The notes below the pieces were generated by a model. The model worked only from the letters and a program-made list of their open reading frames with translations, did not search any database and was not told the DNA's origin. A DNA stretch of 64,000 nucleotides from Helicobacter sp. 13S00482-2 (GTDB lineage: Bacteria > Campylobacterota > Campylobacteria > Campylobacterales > Helicobacteraceae), in NCBI RefSeq assembly GCF_002272795.1, contig NZ_MLAT01000003.1, forward strand, positions 94,202 to 158,201, in the 5' to 3' direction. The translations under genes and the position numbers were made by a program. Positions 19,258-29,985 of the stretch are shown in pieces. How positions within the stretch are numbered: the stretch's first letter is position 1; each line of letters begins with the position of its first letter.

Positions 19258-20118
19258 TTAATGCAAATCACTCCAGATTCTACGTTTCCAAGCATAAGCA
19301 AGTAGTGCCATCACAGCAAAGAAGATCATAATTTTGATTCCAAGCGAATCCCTTTGTGCCTTTTTGCTATCACCTACTTTTTCCAAATAGTTAATAACTT
19401 GCTTCTGAGCTTCTTCTGTGAGCCCGACTCTAGGCATTGGGGTATTAGGAATCATTTTTTGCGGATTATTGATAAACACGCTCAATTCTTTAGCACCTCT
19501 ACTTCTTATCATCATAGACAAATCAGGAGCTTTAGTGCCTAAATATCTTTCCAAATCAGCATCAGGAGTAAGAGCTATCATTTTATCATATTGAATACTA
19601 TGACATCTATCACAAGCTTGTGTAAATACCTCTTTGTCGCTAAGTTCCTTGGGAGCAATAAAAGCCAAATAAGCTACGATATCAGAAATCTCATCATTAC
19701 TCATCCAATCATATGGAGGCATTGGATATGGAAGAGAATCGCCAAACTTGTGTGAAAGCTCTGTCGCTTTAACAGGATTTTTGATAAAGTTTGCCAAAAA
19801 ATTATGATCAAGCACTGCAGCAATATTAGACAAATCTGGAGGAACAACACCATAACTACCTGCAGAAGAAGCATTATCCATAGGTGCATCAATTTTTTGA
19901 GACTTGATTCCATGACAAGCAGTACAGTTCTCTGTCACGAGCTTTTTACCTTTTTCTACATCCCCTTTACTTAAATCTATTTTTTCTAAATCCTTAAAAT
20001 CATAATCAGCAGGGGCAACCTTAGGATGCATTATTGAATGAGCCAAAGGCTCCACACCCCAATAAATAACGCCTACAACAACTATTAAAAGAACTAGTAT
20101 TTTTAATTCCTTTAGCAT
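19258..20118 (-). CDS. petC: Cytochrome c1, dihaem subunit of the bc1 complex
   Basis: A 286-residue membrane-anchored cytochrome c with an N-terminal helix (about residues 6-26) and a C-terminal helix (about 262-278). Two haem motifs are present: CTACHG near residue 70 and CDRCHS near residue 168. The dihaem form is typical of Campylobacterota. It takes electrons from the Rieske protein and passes them towards the cbb3 oxidase. The last gene of petABC; it overlaps petB by seven bases. Confidence 0.92.
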   Translation of the reverse strand: MLKELKILVLLIVVVGVIYWGVEPLAHSIMHPKVAPADYDFKDLEKIDLSKGDVEKGKKLVTENCTACHGIKSQKIDAPMDNASSAGSYGVVPPDLSNIAAVLDHNFLANFIKNPVKATELSHKFGDSLPYPMPPYDWMSNDEISDIVAYLAFIAPKELSDKEVFTQACDRCHSIQYDKMIALTPDADLERYLGTKAPDLSMMIRSRGAKELSVFINNPQKMIPNTPMPRVGLTEEAQKQVINYLEKVGDSKKAQRDSLGIKIMIFFAVMALLAYAWKRRIWSDLH

Positions 20119-21350
20119 TTTGCACCTCCTTTATTTCTCTCCATAATCGTAATTATTGGTAAAGCCACAAGAAATAAGAACAAAAACGCTATAGAGGCAA
20201 CAAAACCTATATAGATACTCATACCTTCTGGTGGAAGCTTTCCAAAGACTGTTAAAACAATCAAATCCACTATCATTAGCCAATACCACACAAAAAATAA
20301 AGGTCTTTTGTGTGCAGGTGCAACTTTTTGACTTCTGTCTAACCAAGGCAAGAAAAAGAAAATGACCTGTGCTATACCAAAAGCGACTAATCCAAGATTC
20401 GCACTAAAGAAAAAGCCTCTTAGCACTTCATAACTCCACAAGAAATACCATTCAGGATAAATATGTGTAGGAGTTTTTAAGCTATTGGCGGGGTCAAAAT
20501 TCACAGGATCCATAGCAAAATCATAGTGATAACAAACCAAATAAAAGAAAAATATCATAAAGGTGCAAATCACAAAAATGTCTTTTGAAAGGAAAACTGG
20601 CCAGAATGGAATAACTTTTGAGTCTTTTTTCTTTCCTTCAATGTATTTTTTCTCTTCGGCTTCAAAATCAAAAACTTCTCCATCTTGATTATTCACATGA
20701 GGAATTCTCAGTGAATAAAAATGCACCACAATCAAAATCATAATAACAACGGGAAGCAAAAAGACATGCAACATAAAAAATCTAGTCAAAGTAGAATCTG
20801 CAACCACATAATTCCCCCTTATCCATTCCACGACATCATTACCTATGAAAGGAATGCCACCAAAAAGATTAGTGATAACTGTCGCAGCCCAATAACTCAT
20901 CTGTCCCCAGGGTAACATATAGCCACTAAAGGCCTCTGCTGAAAATACCACAAAAAGTAGCATACCGCTTACCCAAATCATCTCCCGACCTCTTTTATAG
21001 GAGCCATAATAGATGGCAACAAACATATGAATGTAAATAATAACAAATATCATACTTGCTGCAACAGCATGAATATGTCGCCATAACCAACCGTAAGCAA
21101 CCTCTTGCATAATAGTGTAATTCACACTATTAAAAGCCATCTGTGCATCTGGTTTATAATACATCAATAAAAAAATTCCTGAAACAAGAAGTATGGTAAA
21201 TAAAGCTGTCAAAACAACTCCCATTGCCCATAAAAAGTTTATATTTTTAGGAATCCAGTATTCAGTCATCAAGACCTTTGTTAGTTTTTTGACTCCGAGC
21301 CTTTGATCCAACCAATCAACCAATCCATCAGCTTTTTTAATTTCTGCCAT
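20112..21350 (-). CDS. petB: Cytochrome b subunit of the bc1 complex
   Basis: A 412-residue integral membrane protein with about eight helices. Haem-ligand histidines lie in helices B and D (WRHIHAVAASMIFVIIYIHM and MLHVFLLPVVIMILIVVHFY), and the quinol-site PEWY motif is present (IYPEWYFLW). It oxidises menaquinol and moves protons across the inner membrane. An AGGAG sits before its start, ten bases after petA. Confidence 0.95.
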   Translation of the reverse strand: MAEIKKADGLVDWLDQRLGVKKLTKVLMTEYWIPKNINFLWAMGVVLTALFTILLVSGIFLLMYYKPDAQMAFNSVNYTIMQEVAYGWLWRHIHAVAASMIFVIIYIHMFVAIYYGSYKRGREMIWVSGMLLFVVFSAEAFSGYMLPWGQMSYWAATVITNLFGGIPFIGNDVVEWIRGNYVVADSTLTRFFMLHVFLLPVVIMILIVVHFYSLRIPHVNNQDGEVFDFEAEEKKYIEGKKKDSKVIPFWPVFLSKDIFVICTFMIFFFYLVCYHYDFAMDPVNFDPANSLKTPTHIYPEWYFLWSYEVLRGFFFSANLGLVAFGIAQVIFFFLPWLDRSQKVAPAHKRPLFFVWYWLMIVDLIVLTVFGKLPPEGMSIYIGFVASIAFLFLFLVALPIITIMERNKGGAKC

Positions 21351-21360
21351 TTTATCCTCC

Positions 21361-21864
21361 TTATGCCTTGCCTATCATTGCTTGATATTCAACACCCACT
21401 TCTCCAAATACAATCTTCGTTCCATCAACCTTAAAAGGTGGAATATCAAAAGGTCTAGGAGGTGGGGTACCTTTTACGTTGATTCCATCAAGTGTGAACT
21501 TTCCTCCATGACAAGGACATAAAAATTCCTTTAAATCAGGATTAAAGATAGGGATACACCCAAGGTGAGTGCAAATCTGAATGCCTAGCGTAAAGACACT
21601 ATCATTTATTTTAAAATCCCTTTCTTTATCAAAACCCTCATCAGCTTTTTTTCTGATGATATAGATAGGTTTTCCCCTCCATTCAGATTGAAAGAACTCT
21701 CCTTCTTTGATTGCACTAACATCCACAGTTGTAAAACCTGCAGACACAACACTTGGTAATGGATCCCAAGTTTTTTTCATAGCGATCAAAGAAGTTATAG
21801 CTCCCACGGCAGTCACGCCACCGAGCGTCATTCCTAAAAAATCACGTCGTTTAATTTCAGCCAT
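21361..21864 (-). CDS. petA: Rieske iron-sulfur subunit of the bc1 complex
   Basis: A 167-residue protein with a twin-arginine-type signal anchor (KRRDFLGMTLGG) and the two Rieske cluster motifs CTHLGC and CPCHGG, which ligate the [2Fe-2S] centre with two Cys and two His. First gene of petABC, with a strong AAGGAG upstream. Export is expected to use Tat after cofactor insertion. Confidence 0.95.
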   Translation of the reverse strand: MAEIKRRDFLGMTLGGVTAVGAITSLIAMKKTWDPLPSVVSAGFTTVDVSAIKEGEFFQSEWRGKPIYIIRKKADEGFDKERDFKINDSVFTLGIQICTHLGCIPIFNPDLKEFLCPCHGGKFTLDGINVKGTPPPRPFDIPPFKVDGTKIVFGEVGVEYQAMIGKA

Positions 21865-22694
21865 CGTTGTTCTCCTTTTGTTGTTTTTAGGTTGTTTTTC
21901 TGAAAAACGTAGATATTAAAATCTTTGAATTGTATTTGAATTAAACTTAAATGTTTTTGATTTAAAAAAAAATAATCCAAAAACTATCTGCAAAAACACT
22001 TCAAATATTGATTTTAGAAATCTCCCAATAGTTCGTTTAGAAAGTCCTATAGCAAATATAGTAAAAACACTAAAAGAGCCTATGCATGGATGAAGATTTA
22101 AAGTTCAAAAATGATATCTAGAGAATATTTCGAAAGTATTTATGTCTCATATTCGCCACACCCCTAAAATCAATTTTTATATTCTAACCATAGGGTAACT
22201 AATAGACTTCAAATCTATCAAAAAACATGCTAGTTTTTTTATGAGACACTAAACAAGAATACCTAAATACCTACAATCAAGTCTTTTAACTCAAAACCAT
22301 AAAACCATAAAATTTAGTTTTAATAATATAAAAAATTAATTTATAAATTATTATATTAAAAAATAATTAACCAATAAAATCAATCAAGATATTAAAATAT
22401 GGAAAGTTGTCAAACCATATAAGAACTAAAAAAACCAACTATGTGCTTTCCTCATTCTAGCAGTCATCGAATTCTCTAAAAAATACTTTAGATATAAAAC
22501 CATAAATTGGCATAAAAATCAGGTATAAAACTACATCAAGATAGAAAAATTTCAAAAATACTTAAATAGAAAAAAATGTTTCAAAAATTAAATTTTTTAA
22601 AAAAATAATGAAATTTTTTCTTATGGTGGTGAAATTGACAAATATTTTTGGTAAAATTCCCGATTAGTAAATATTTTAACTTTAGGAAAAATCC
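21865..22694. other. Long gene-free spacer between petA and nadE
   Basis: About 830 bp of AT-rich DNA between divergent genes. I see no complete gene. A stop-free stretch on the plus strand (about 21929-22095) reads protein-like near its end (IDFRNLPIVRLESPIANIV) but has no start codon, so it may be a gene remnant. The region must also hold the petA and nadE promoters; a TAAAAT at 22652-22657 fits a nadE -10 box. Confidence 0.5.
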
Positions 22695-23480
22695 ATGAAC
22701 ATACCAAATTTACCTCAAAACATCGTCAAATCCCTAATAAATTTTCTATACCAAGAAGCAAAAAATCGTGGTTTTAACCGTGTCGTTTTAGGAGTGAGTG
22801 GCGGAATAGATAGTGCAGTCGTTGCCGTTTTGTGCAAAATGACTTTTGGAACACACTTGGAGGCACTTTTAATGCCTTCGATTACTTCTTCAAAAAACAG
22901 TCTCACTGATGGAATTGCCTTGTGCGAACAATTTGATATCCCCTATCAAGTTCAGTCTATCAATCAATATGATGAATGCTTTAGAACTAATCACAAAGAA
23001 GCAAACCTAATCCGAAAAGGTAATTTTTGCACTCGAATCAGAATGTCTTTGCTATATGATTTATCTCAAGAAATTCGTGCGATCGTAGTAGGAACTAGCA
23101 ATAAGAGTGAATTGATGTTGGGTTATGGAACGATACACGGAGACCTTGCCTATGCAATAAACCCTATTGGTGATTTTTATAAAACGCAGGTATATGAGTT
23201 AGCAAAAATACTCAATATTCCTAAGCATATCATAGATAAAAAACCTAGTGCTGATCTGTATGCAGGTCAGAGTGATGAAGATGAGCTAGGATATCCGTAT
23301 GAAGAAGTTGATAAATTGCTTTTGCAAATCTCCAAAAACTATAGCGATCTATCTGAAATTGATGTGAAAAAATTCTATCAACTTGGATTTGAGAGAGAAA
23401 TGGTGAATTCAATAGTAACAAGAATCAAAAAAAATCTCTTCAAGCGAAATCTCCCAACTATTTATGCACTAAAAAAATAA
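22695..23480 (+). CDS. nadE: NH3-dependent NAD+ synthetase
   Basis: A 261-residue enzyme that amidates nicotinic acid adenine dinucleotide to NAD+. The ATP-pyrophosphatase loop LGVSGGIDSAVVAVL and the downstream GTSNKSELMLGYGT and KPSADLYAGQSDEDELG segments are characteristic. There is no glutaminase domain, so free ammonia (or an amidotransferase elsewhere) is the nitrogen source. It is followed by lpxK, as in H. pylori. Confidence 0.95.
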   Translation: MNIPNLPQNIVKSLINFLYQEAKNRGFNRVVLGVSGGIDSAVVAVLCKMTFGTHLEALLMPSITSSKNSLTDGIALCEQFDIPYQVQSINQYDECFRTNHKEANLIRKGNFCTRIRMSLLYDLSQEIRAIVVGTSNKSELMLGYGTIHGDLAYAINPIGDFYKTQVYELAKILNIPKHIIDKKPSADLYAGQSDEDELGYPYEEVDKLLLQISKNYSDLSEIDVKKFYQLGFEREMVNSIVTRIKKNLFKRNLPTIYALKK

Positions 23481-23489
23481 AGAAATATT

Positions 23490-24389
23490 TTGCGTTTTAT
23501 CGATAGATATTTTTATAAACCAAGTATTTTTCAAAAAATACTTGTGTTTCTCTTTTTGCCCATCTCCCTAATTTATTATGTTAGTTCAATTCTTCGCAGA
23601 AAAGCATCACGGTCAATTGATTTTGAAATACCTATTATCAGTGTAGGTAATTTGATTGCAGGAGGAAGCGGAAAAACTCCCTTTATCATAGAGATTGCAA
23701 AAGAATATATGGACGTAGCTATCATCTCTAGAGGCTATAAAAGAAAATCAAAAGGTTTAGTCATTGTGAGCCAAAATGGAAAAATAATGTGTGCTCAAAA
23801 AGAAGCTGGGGATGAAGCATATTTGATAGCAAAAAAACTAAAAAATGCCACTGTGATTGTGAGCAAAAAACGAGCTTTAGCGATCCAAAAAGCAAAAGAA
23901 CTTGGATGTAAAGCTATCTTTCTTGATGATGGATTTCGTTTCAATTTCAAAAAGCTAAATATTTTACTCAAACCAAAACTAGAACCTTATTTCAAACTCT
24001 GTATTCCAAGTGGTATGTATAGAGAGAGACCTTCTTTATATAAGATAGCCGATATTTTAGCCATTGAAGGCGTGGATTATAAACGTAAAGTAAAAATCAA
24101 TAATCAAACACAAAGAATGCTTCTAGTCACAGCCATAGCTAATCCTTCTAGATTGGATGAATATCTTCCTGATACTATTGGAAAAATAACGCTAAATGAC
24201 CATAGTGATTTTAATATGAATCAATTACAGATAGAATTCCAGAAACACTCTGCGACATCTATACTAGTGACTCAAAAAGATGAAGTCAAACTTAAAGATT
24301 CTCCTATACCACTAAGTATTATGGAGCTTGAACTAGAGATCAATCCAAATATAAAAAAATCTATCTATGATTATATCCATTCTTACTAA
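23490..24389 (+). CDS. lpxK: Tetraacyldisaccharide 4'-kinase
   Basis: LpxK phosphorylates the lipid A disaccharide at the inner membrane. The 299-residue protein has an N-terminal membrane-associating helix (about residues 12-30) and the kinase P-loop VGNLIAGGSGKTP, then AIISRGYKRKSKG and GDEAYLIAKKL, all typical of the family. The start is TTG at 23490, nine bases after nadE, with AAAGAAA rather than a strong Shine-Dalgarno upstream. Confidence 0.92.
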   Translation: MRFIDRYFYKPSIFQKILVFLFLPISLIYYVSSILRRKASRSIDFEIPIISVGNLIAGGSGKTPFIIEIAKEYMDVAIISRGYKRKSKGLVIVSQNGKIMCAQKEAGDEAYLIAKKLKNATVIVSKKRALAIQKAKELGCKAIFLDDGFRFNFKKLNILLKPKLEPYFKLCIPSGMYRERPSLYKIADILAIEGVDYKRKVKINNQTQRMLLVTAIANPSRLDEYLPDTIGKITLNDHSDFNMNQLQIEFQKHSATSILVTQKDEVKLKDSPIPLSIMELELEINPNIKKSIYDYIHSY

Positions 24390-24395
24390 AAATAT

Positions 24396-25034
24396 TTAAA
24401 TTTTATTTAATCTTTTATTTTCTAATAGAAAACTATGAGTACATTCCCTTGCCATCTTTTCATCATGCGTTGCAAGAACAAGAATTCCCTGCGTTTTTTT
24501 AATATATTCAAAGACGACCTTCATCACACTCTGTGCTGTTTCTTTGTCTAAATTTCCTGTAGGCTCATCCGCAAAAATTACCTTAGGCTTTTTGGTCAAA
24601 ACTCTAGCTATAGATAAACGCTGTTGTTGTCCCCCACTAAGCTCACCAACATTTTGATGAACGATTTCAGAGATGTTCAAAGCCTTCAGCATATCTTCAT
24701 CTATATCCATAGAAGAAAGAATACAGGCAACTTTAAGATTTTCTATTCCAGTAAATCCTCGAAACAAATAATGAGACTGAAATATAATCCCCACATCATA
24801 ACGTCTGATTTTTAAAAGTTCTTTATTGGATAATGAATAAATATCTTGGTGATCCAAAATATCCACCTTACCTTTTATGGGCTTTAGCATTGTAGAAAGA
24901 TTGTTCAATATAGTTGATTTTCCACTTCCACTCACACCTAAAATAGCCATAGACTCTCCTGCAAAAATCTCAAAATCAAGATCTTTATAGAGCAAATTTT
25001 CAAAATGATGTGTTAGCCCAGTTGCTTTTAGCAT
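24396..25034 (-). CDS. LolD-like ABC transporter ATP-binding protein
   Basis: About 212 residues with Walker A (LGVSGSGKSTIL), Q-loop (FQSHYLFRGFTGIEN), signature (LSGGQQQRLSIARVL), Walker B (VIFADEPTGNLD) and H-loop (ATHDEKMA). The ADEPTGNLD form is typical of the LolD/MacB/FtsE class that works with FtsX-like permeases. It follows lnt on the minus strand, which fits a role in releasing lipoproteins, but no permease gene is beside it. The ATG at 25034 is chosen because it leaves an 11-base gap after lnt and begins the canonical domain. Confidence 0.8.
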   Translation of the reverse strand: MLKATGLTHHFENLLYKDLDFEIFAGESMAILGVSGSGKSTILNNLSTMLKPIKGKVDILDHQDIYSLSNKELLKIRRYDVGIIFQSHYLFRGFTGIENLKVACILSSMDIDEDMLKALNISEIVHQNVGELSGGQQQRLSIARVLTKKPKVIFADEPTGNLDKETAQSVMKVVFEYIKKTQGILVLATHDEKMARECTHSFLLENKRLNKI

Positions 25035-25044
25035 TTTTCTTCTC

Positions 25045-26403
25045 TCATAGATTTTTGTCTCCCAGCACAGAATCGGACACAACGTAAGATAAGGAGTGAT
25101 TACTACTATGAATAACTACACTCCCATAAACTCTAGCGTAATATTTTATCAACATTCTTTGAAGAATAGGTTCAATACTTGGCACAAACCAAGCATTATT
25201 GCTGATAACAATCATATATCTAGGTCTATCTTGATACATTATACCTGAAGTCCCTTCATAACAAATTGCTCCTCGAAAAACATCTTTTCCTATTTGAATA
25301 TTTCCAAGTTTTTTCGCATCACTAAGCCCTATATCCTGTCCAAAAAACAACTTTCGCAATGGTTTTGCAAGAAATTCAGGAAGAGGTATCTTCTCGCCAA
25401 AAGGTGCGAGCACAACTTTGTCAATATACTTAAAGTCTCCATTTTGAAATATATATATACTATTGTAAATTCTGTGATTTTCATCTTCACGCAAACCACC
25501 TGCAATAATAGTGATATCTCTTCCAAGTATCATAAGTTCATCTAAAATAAAACTTCTATTAAGAATGAATGGAAATGCTGTTTCAGGTAAAACAACAACA
25601 TCTTTATATTCTTGTTGTGCATTACGAATCAGATTAAAATTATTATCAATGATAAACTTCATCTGTTTTTCATCCCATTTTTGAGATTGCGATACACTGG
25701 TCGTTATAATTTCTAAGTTGAGTTTTCCTTCATAGTATGGGGCATTGATGCTTAAATTACTTTGCGATTGTGTATTTTTAGCCACATATCCCCAATCTAC
25801 ACACAAAAGCAAAAAACAAACCCCTACAAACTTCCAATACTTTCTTAAAGAAACCAGCATCAATATTCCAACTATAATCCCAAAAAATCTAAGCTTATCC
25901 ACCCCAAAAGCACTATAAGAAAAAAATGATTCAATCACAAACCAATCAAACCCAAAGGGATGAATATAACTACTTACCATAAGAGTAAAAATTCTCCAAA
26001 AACAAGAATTATAAAAAAATAAAAAATAAAATACCAGTCCATAAATAATACTCACGAAAATCATCACAAAAGGAATCAAAAATTCCATGGGTGAAAATCG
26101 AAAACTAAGCCCTGTCCAATAAAAAAGTCCCAACCCTACAAAAAATCCAAACCAAAATTTTAATGTCTTGGGCGTGGATAAAAAGATCTGCACACTTAAA
26201 AGTCCAAAAAAAGTCTGGAAGACCAAAGCGGTTTTTTCAAATCCCAAATAGGCAAAAAAACCTCCTCCATAAACAGGAATCAAAAATATTACCGCCAATA
26301 CTAACGCTGATAGTATTCGTATTTTCAAGCTTTTGGATGTGTATTCATACAAAGACATAAAATACTCTTTGATATTTATTATCTTATTTTTAAGTTTAAG
26401 CAT
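25045..26403 (-). CDS. lnt: Apolipoprotein N-acyltransferase
   Basis: The third enzyme of lipoprotein maturation, adding an acyl chain to the N-terminal cysteine. About seven N-terminal membrane helices (to residue about 205) precede a nitrilase-like periplasmic domain with the Glu-Lys-Cys triad: Glu in VVLPETAFPF, Lys in APFGEKIPLPEF, Cys in GAICYEG. The full frame gives 452 residues with AGGAAG ahead of the ATG; an inner ATG at 26358 would give 437. It makes the mature form of the many lipoproteins in this window. Confidence 0.92.
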   Translation of the reverse strand: MLKLKNKIINIKEYFMSLYEYTSKSLKIRILSALVLAVIFLIPVYGGGFFAYLGFEKTALVFQTFFGLLSVQIFLSTPKTLKFWFGFFVGLGLFYWTGLSFRFSPMEFLIPFVMIFVSIIYGLVFYFLFFYNSCFWRIFTLMVSSYIHPFGFDWFVIESFFSYSAFGVDKLRFFGIIVGILMLVSLRKYWKFVGVCFLLLCVDWGYVAKNTQSQSNLSINAPYYEGKLNLEIITTSVSQSQKWDEKQMKFIIDNNFNLIRNAQQEYKDVVVLPETAFPFILNRSFILDELMILGRDITIIAGGLREDENHRIYNSIYIFQNGDFKYIDKVVLAPFGEKIPLPEFLAKPLRKLFFGQDIGLSDAKKLGNIQIGKDVFRGAICYEGTSGIMYQDRPRYMIVISNNAWFVPSIEPILQRMLIKYYARVYGSVVIHSSNHSLSYVVSDSVLGDKNL

Positions 26404-26499
26404 ATACTTCCTAATTTTTAATTTGACCTAAGATTTTTATTTTTTAGGTTATTTGTTGTAGAATGATAACTCTTTAAAACTAAAAAATACAGAGTGAAG

Positions 26500-27177
26500 A
26501 TGGGCTATATAGACTTAATATTGATTATAATCATTGTGGTAATTGGGTTAAGAGGTTTTTACAATGGATTTGTAAATGAAATTTCAGGCGTTTTGGGAAT
26601 CTTGCTAGGAGTGTTTCTTGGCTCAAGATTTGCTACAAATATGGGTGAATGGATCAGTGCGAGTGTATATGACTTCAAAACGCCATCAATTGCTACTTTA
26701 ATAGGATTTGTTGTTATACTAGCTGTGGTATGGGTAGCATTTTTGATACTCGGTGTTATTTTAAGCAAAATTATTAAAATAACAGACTTTGCCATCATTG
26801 ATAAAACACTTGGCTTTATTTTCTCCTGTTGTAAGATATTTTTGATTATAGGTTTCATACTCTATGGAATTTCAAAACCTAAATTCACTCAAGGTTTTAA
26901 TAGTTATTTGCAAAAAAATAGCAAAATCTACCCGATAATGAATGTGATTTCTGCGACGATTTTGAAAATTCCAAGTGTTCAACAAACACTTGATAATACC
27001 AAATCTGTAGGCAAACAAATAGGTGAAGATGAGATCCAAAAGCTTCAAAAGAACGTTGATGGGGTAACTCAAAATCTACAAGACAATATCAAGAAAAGTA
27101 CAAAAGAGATGATAGAAGATGTTCCTAAAAGCTTAGCACCTGATATGAATCAGAATGATACGAAGACAGATTTTTAA
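26500..27177 (+). CDS. CvpA family membrane protein
   Basis: About 225 residues with four membrane helices in the first 125 and a hydrophilic, helical C-terminal tail rich in Lys, Asp and Gln. The opening [30 protein letters not shown] is the family pattern (quoted here across its first helix only: [13 protein letters not shown] is diagnostic). CvpA proteins were named for colicin V production; their basic role is still debated. First gene of the rightward block with lysS and glyA, as in H. pylori. ATG at 26500 is preferred to GTG at 26494. Confidence 0.8.
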   Translation: MGYIDLILIIIIVVIGLRGFYNGFVNEISGVLGILLGVFLGSRFATNMGEWISASVYDFKTPSIATLIGFVVILAVVWVAFLILGVILSKIIKITDFAIIDKTLGFIFSCCKIFLIIGFILYGISKPKFTQGFNSYLQKNSKIYPIMNVISATILKIPSVQQTLDNTKSVGKQIGEDEIQKLQKNVDGVTQNLQDNIKKSTKEMIEDVPKSLAPDMNQNDTKTDF

Positions 27178-27200
27178 GAATAAACCTCAGGAATAAATTA

Positions 27201-28724
27201 ATGTTTGAAAACCAATACATAAAACAACGAATTCAAAAAGCTCAAGACCTCTTAGACACAGGTAAGAATCCCTATAGAAATGATGCCTGTAAGGGCATTT
27301 CAAATCTTGCTTTTACTCAAACATTTGAAAATCTCAAATCTCTTCCTGAAGATAATAGAAAAGATGCCACCTCTACATATTGGGTAAGTGGGAGAGTCAA
27401 GTTTTTAAGATTGATGGGTAAAGCAGCCTTTATAAAAATTGAAGATCAAAGCGGTATTTTGCAAGCTTATATATCTCAAAATGATCTCGGTGAGGATTTT
27501 GAACTTGTCAAAAAGATATTAGAAGTTGGTGATATTGTTAATATCTATGGTTATCCCTTTGTTACGAAAACAGGAGAATTAAGTATTCATTCCTTAGAGT
27601 TTAAAATACTGACTAAATCAATCATTCCATTGCCTGAAAAGTTTCATGGTCTCACAGATATTGAACTTAGATACAGACAGAGATATCTTGATCTTATTGT
27701 CAATCCAGACGTAAAACAGACCTTTAAATTGCGATCTGCAATCATTTCTAATATTCGAAGATTTTTTGAAGATAAAGGATTTTTGGAAGTAGAAACCCCT
27801 ATGCTTCATCCAATCCCTGGTGGTGCAAATGCCAAGCCTTTCATCACTCATCATAACGCACTTGATGTACAGAGATATCTGCGGATTGCTCCTGAACTTT
27901 ATCTCAAACGCTTAGTAGTTGGAGGATTTGAAGCGGTTTTTGAGATCAATAGAAATTTCAGAAACGAAGGAATGGATCACTCTCACAACCCTGAATTTAC
28001 AATGATTGAATTCTATTGGGCATACAAAACATATGAAGACTTAATAGCTCTGAGTAAAGAGCTATTTGCATACTTATTGCAAAAGTTACATCTACCTACA
28101 AAAATTCCACATAATGGCGAAATAATTGATTTTAGTGATTTCACTATCATCTCCTATAAAGATGCATTACAAAAGATTGGAAACATATCAAAAGAAATCA
28201 TTGAAGATGAGCAAAAACTGAGAATATTCCTTCAAGAACATCACATAAAGGTTGATTCCACTATGAGTTATGGAAAACTACTAGGAGAAGCATTTGATGA
28301 ATTTGTAGAGTCAAAACTAATTAATCCAACCTTCATCACCCAATACCCCATTGACATAAGCCCACTAGCTAGAAGAAATGATCAAGATCCTCAGATTGCA
28401 GATAGGTTTGAACTATTTATTGGCGGAAAAGAAATTGCAAATGGATTTAGCGAACTCAATGATCCTCTTGATCAACTTGATAGATTTAAAGCACAAGTCA
28501 AAGCCAAAGACGCTGGAGATGAAGAAGCACAGTATATGGACGAGGACTACGTATGGGCATTGGGATATGGGCTTCCTCCAACCGCAGGACAAGGAATAGG
28601 GATTGATAGACTTGTGATGCTATTTACAGATTCTAAAACCATCAAAGATGTTATTTTATTTCCCGCAATGAAACCAGTTAAAATAGATTATAATAATGGT
28701 CCAATCACAGAAGAAAAGGAATAA
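27201..28724 (+). CDS. lysS: Lysyl-tRNA synthetase, class II
   Basis: A 507-residue enzyme charging tRNA-Lys. It has an OB-fold anticodon domain (about residues 55-150; [19 protein letters not shown]) and a class II catalytic core with motif 1 ([16 protein letters not shown]), motif 2 ([20 protein letters not shown]) and motif 3 ([11 protein letters not shown]). AGGAAT precedes the ATG. glyA starts two bases after its stop. Confidence 0.96.
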   Translation: MFENQYIKQRIQKAQDLLDTGKNPYRNDACKGISNLAFTQTFENLKSLPEDNRKDATSTYWVSGRVKFLRLMGKAAFIKIEDQSGILQAYISQNDLGEDFELVKKILEVGDIVNIYGYPFVTKTGELSIHSLEFKILTKSIIPLPEKFHGLTDIELRYRQRYLDLIVNPDVKQTFKLRSAIISNIRRFFEDKGFLEVETPMLHPIPGGANAKPFITHHNALDVQRYLRIAPELYLKRLVVGGFEAVFEINRNFRNEGMDHSHNPEFTMIEFYWAYKTYEDLIALSKELFAYLLQKLHLPTKIPHNGEIIDFSDFTIISYKDALQKIGNISKEIIEDEQKLRIFLQEHHIKVDSTMSYGKLLGEAFDEFVESKLINPTFITQYPIDISPLARRNDQDPQIADRFELFIGGKEIANGFSELNDPLDQLDRFKAQVKAKDAGDEEAQYMDEDYVWALGYGLPPTAGQGIGIDRLVMLFTDSKTIKDVILFPAMKPVKIDYNNGPITEEKE

Positions 28725-28725
28725 A

Positions 28726-29976
28726 ATGAACTATGAAATACAAAGCTCTGATAGGGAAATTTTTGACGTTATCACCAAAGAACTCCAAAGACAAAATGAT
28801 CATCTTGAAATGATTGCAAGTGAGAACTATACTTTCCCAAGTGTTATGGAGGCTATGGGTAGCATACTTACAAATAAATACGCCGAAGGATATCCTGGAA
28901 AAAGATACTATGGAGGTTGTGAGTTTGTAGATGAAATCGAAAACATTGCTATAGCTAGAGCAAAAAAACTCTTTGGTTGTGAATTTGCCAATGTCCAACC
29001 ACATTCAGGCTCTCAAGCCAATGGAGCTGTTTATGCCGCACTTTTAAAGCCTTATGACAAAATCTTAGGAATGGATCTAAATCATGGGGGTCATCTCACC
29101 CATGGATCAAAGGTAAGCACAACAGGACAAACTTATCAGAGTTTTTTTTATGGCGTGGAGCTTGATGGGAGGATTGATTATGAAAAAGTTGCCCAAATTG
29201 CTCAAATCGTGAAACCAAAAATAATCGTATGTGGGTTTTCTGCATATACAAGAGAACTTGATTTCAAAAAATTCCGAGAAATAGCTGATAGCGTCGGGGC
29301 GATTTTGATGGGCGATGTCGCACATATCGCTGGTCTTATAATAGCTGGAGAATATCCTAATCCCTTCCCACATTGTCATATCATAACCACCACCACCCAT
29401 AAGACACTCAGAGGTCCAAGAGGAGGAATGATACTAACTAATGATGAAGAAATTTCTCAAAAAATCAATAAGGCTGTTTTTCCAGGCATACAAGGAGGTC
29501 CTTTGATGCACGTGATAGCAGCAAAAGCCATTGGATTTAATGAAAATCTTAAGCCTGAATGGAAAACTTATGCTAAAAATGTAAAATCAAATATCAAAAA
29601 AATGGCAGAAGTGTTGGTCGCTAGAGGTTATAGCCTTGTGAGTGGAGGCACTGATAACCACTTGATATTAATGAACTTTTTAGATAAATCTTTCAGTGGC
29701 AAGGATGCGGATATCGCACTTGGAAATGCTGGGATAACCGTAAATAAAAATACCGTTCCTGGAGAAAATAGAAGCCCTTTTGTTACTAGTGGGATTAGAA
29801 TTGGTTCCCCTGCACTAACTGCAAGAGGAATGAAAGAAAAAGAATTTGAATGGATAGCAAATAAAATTGCCGATATACTTGATGATATTACAAATGTTTC
29901 AAAACAATCAAGCATCAAAGAGGAAATAAAGGAATTAACAAAAGGATTTATGGTTTATGATAAGCCAATTTTTTAA
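28726..29976 (+). CDS. glyA: Serine hydroxymethyltransferase
   Basis: A 416-residue PLP enzyme interconverting serine and glycine with tetrahydrofolate, the main source of one-carbon units. Key segments: [16 protein letters not shown], the [17 protein letters not shown] tetramer motif, and the PLP lysine in [14 protein letters not shown]. The ATG at 28726 with AAAGGAA upstream is preferred to an in-frame start inside lysS. Confidence 0.96.
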   Translation: MNYEIQSSDREIFDVITKELQRQNDHLEMIASENYTFPSVMEAMGSILTNKYAEGYPGKRYYGGCEFVDEIENIAIARAKKLFGCEFANVQPHSGSQANGAVYAALLKPYDKILGMDLNHGGHLTHGSKVSTTGQTYQSFFYGVELDGRIDYEKVAQIAQIVKPKIIVCGFSAYTRELDFKKFREIADSVGAILMGDVAHIAGLIIAGEYPNPFPHCHIITTTTHKTLRGPRGGMILTNDEEISQKINKAVFPGIQGGPLMHVIAAKAIGFNENLKPEWKTYAKNVKSNIKKMAEVLVARGYSLVSGGTDNHLILMNFLDKSFSGKDADIALGNAGITVNKNTVPGENRSPFVTSGIRIGSPALTARGMKEKEFEWIANKIADILDDITNVSKQSSIKEEIKELTKGFMVYDKPIF

Positions 29977-29985
29977 GGCGATCTT

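Noticed and set aside
22108..22160. A weak resemblance between about 19120-19165 and 22108-22150 (both read protein-like around an ESI tripeptide, near TCTAGAGA)
   Set aside because: The match is short, gapped and in AT-rich DNA; I could not show a common transposase or repeat.
22194..22222. A stem-loop ATAGA-CTTCAAA-TCTAT with the same loop as the anticodon arm of tRNA-Sec
   Set aside because: No acceptor, D or T arm can be built around it, so it is not a tRNA gene; probably chance.
22635..22657. TTGACA and TAAAAT upstream of nadE as a sigma-70 promoter
   Set aside because: Only 11 bases separate the two boxes, so the TTGACA cannot serve as the -35; the TAAAAT alone may still be the -10.
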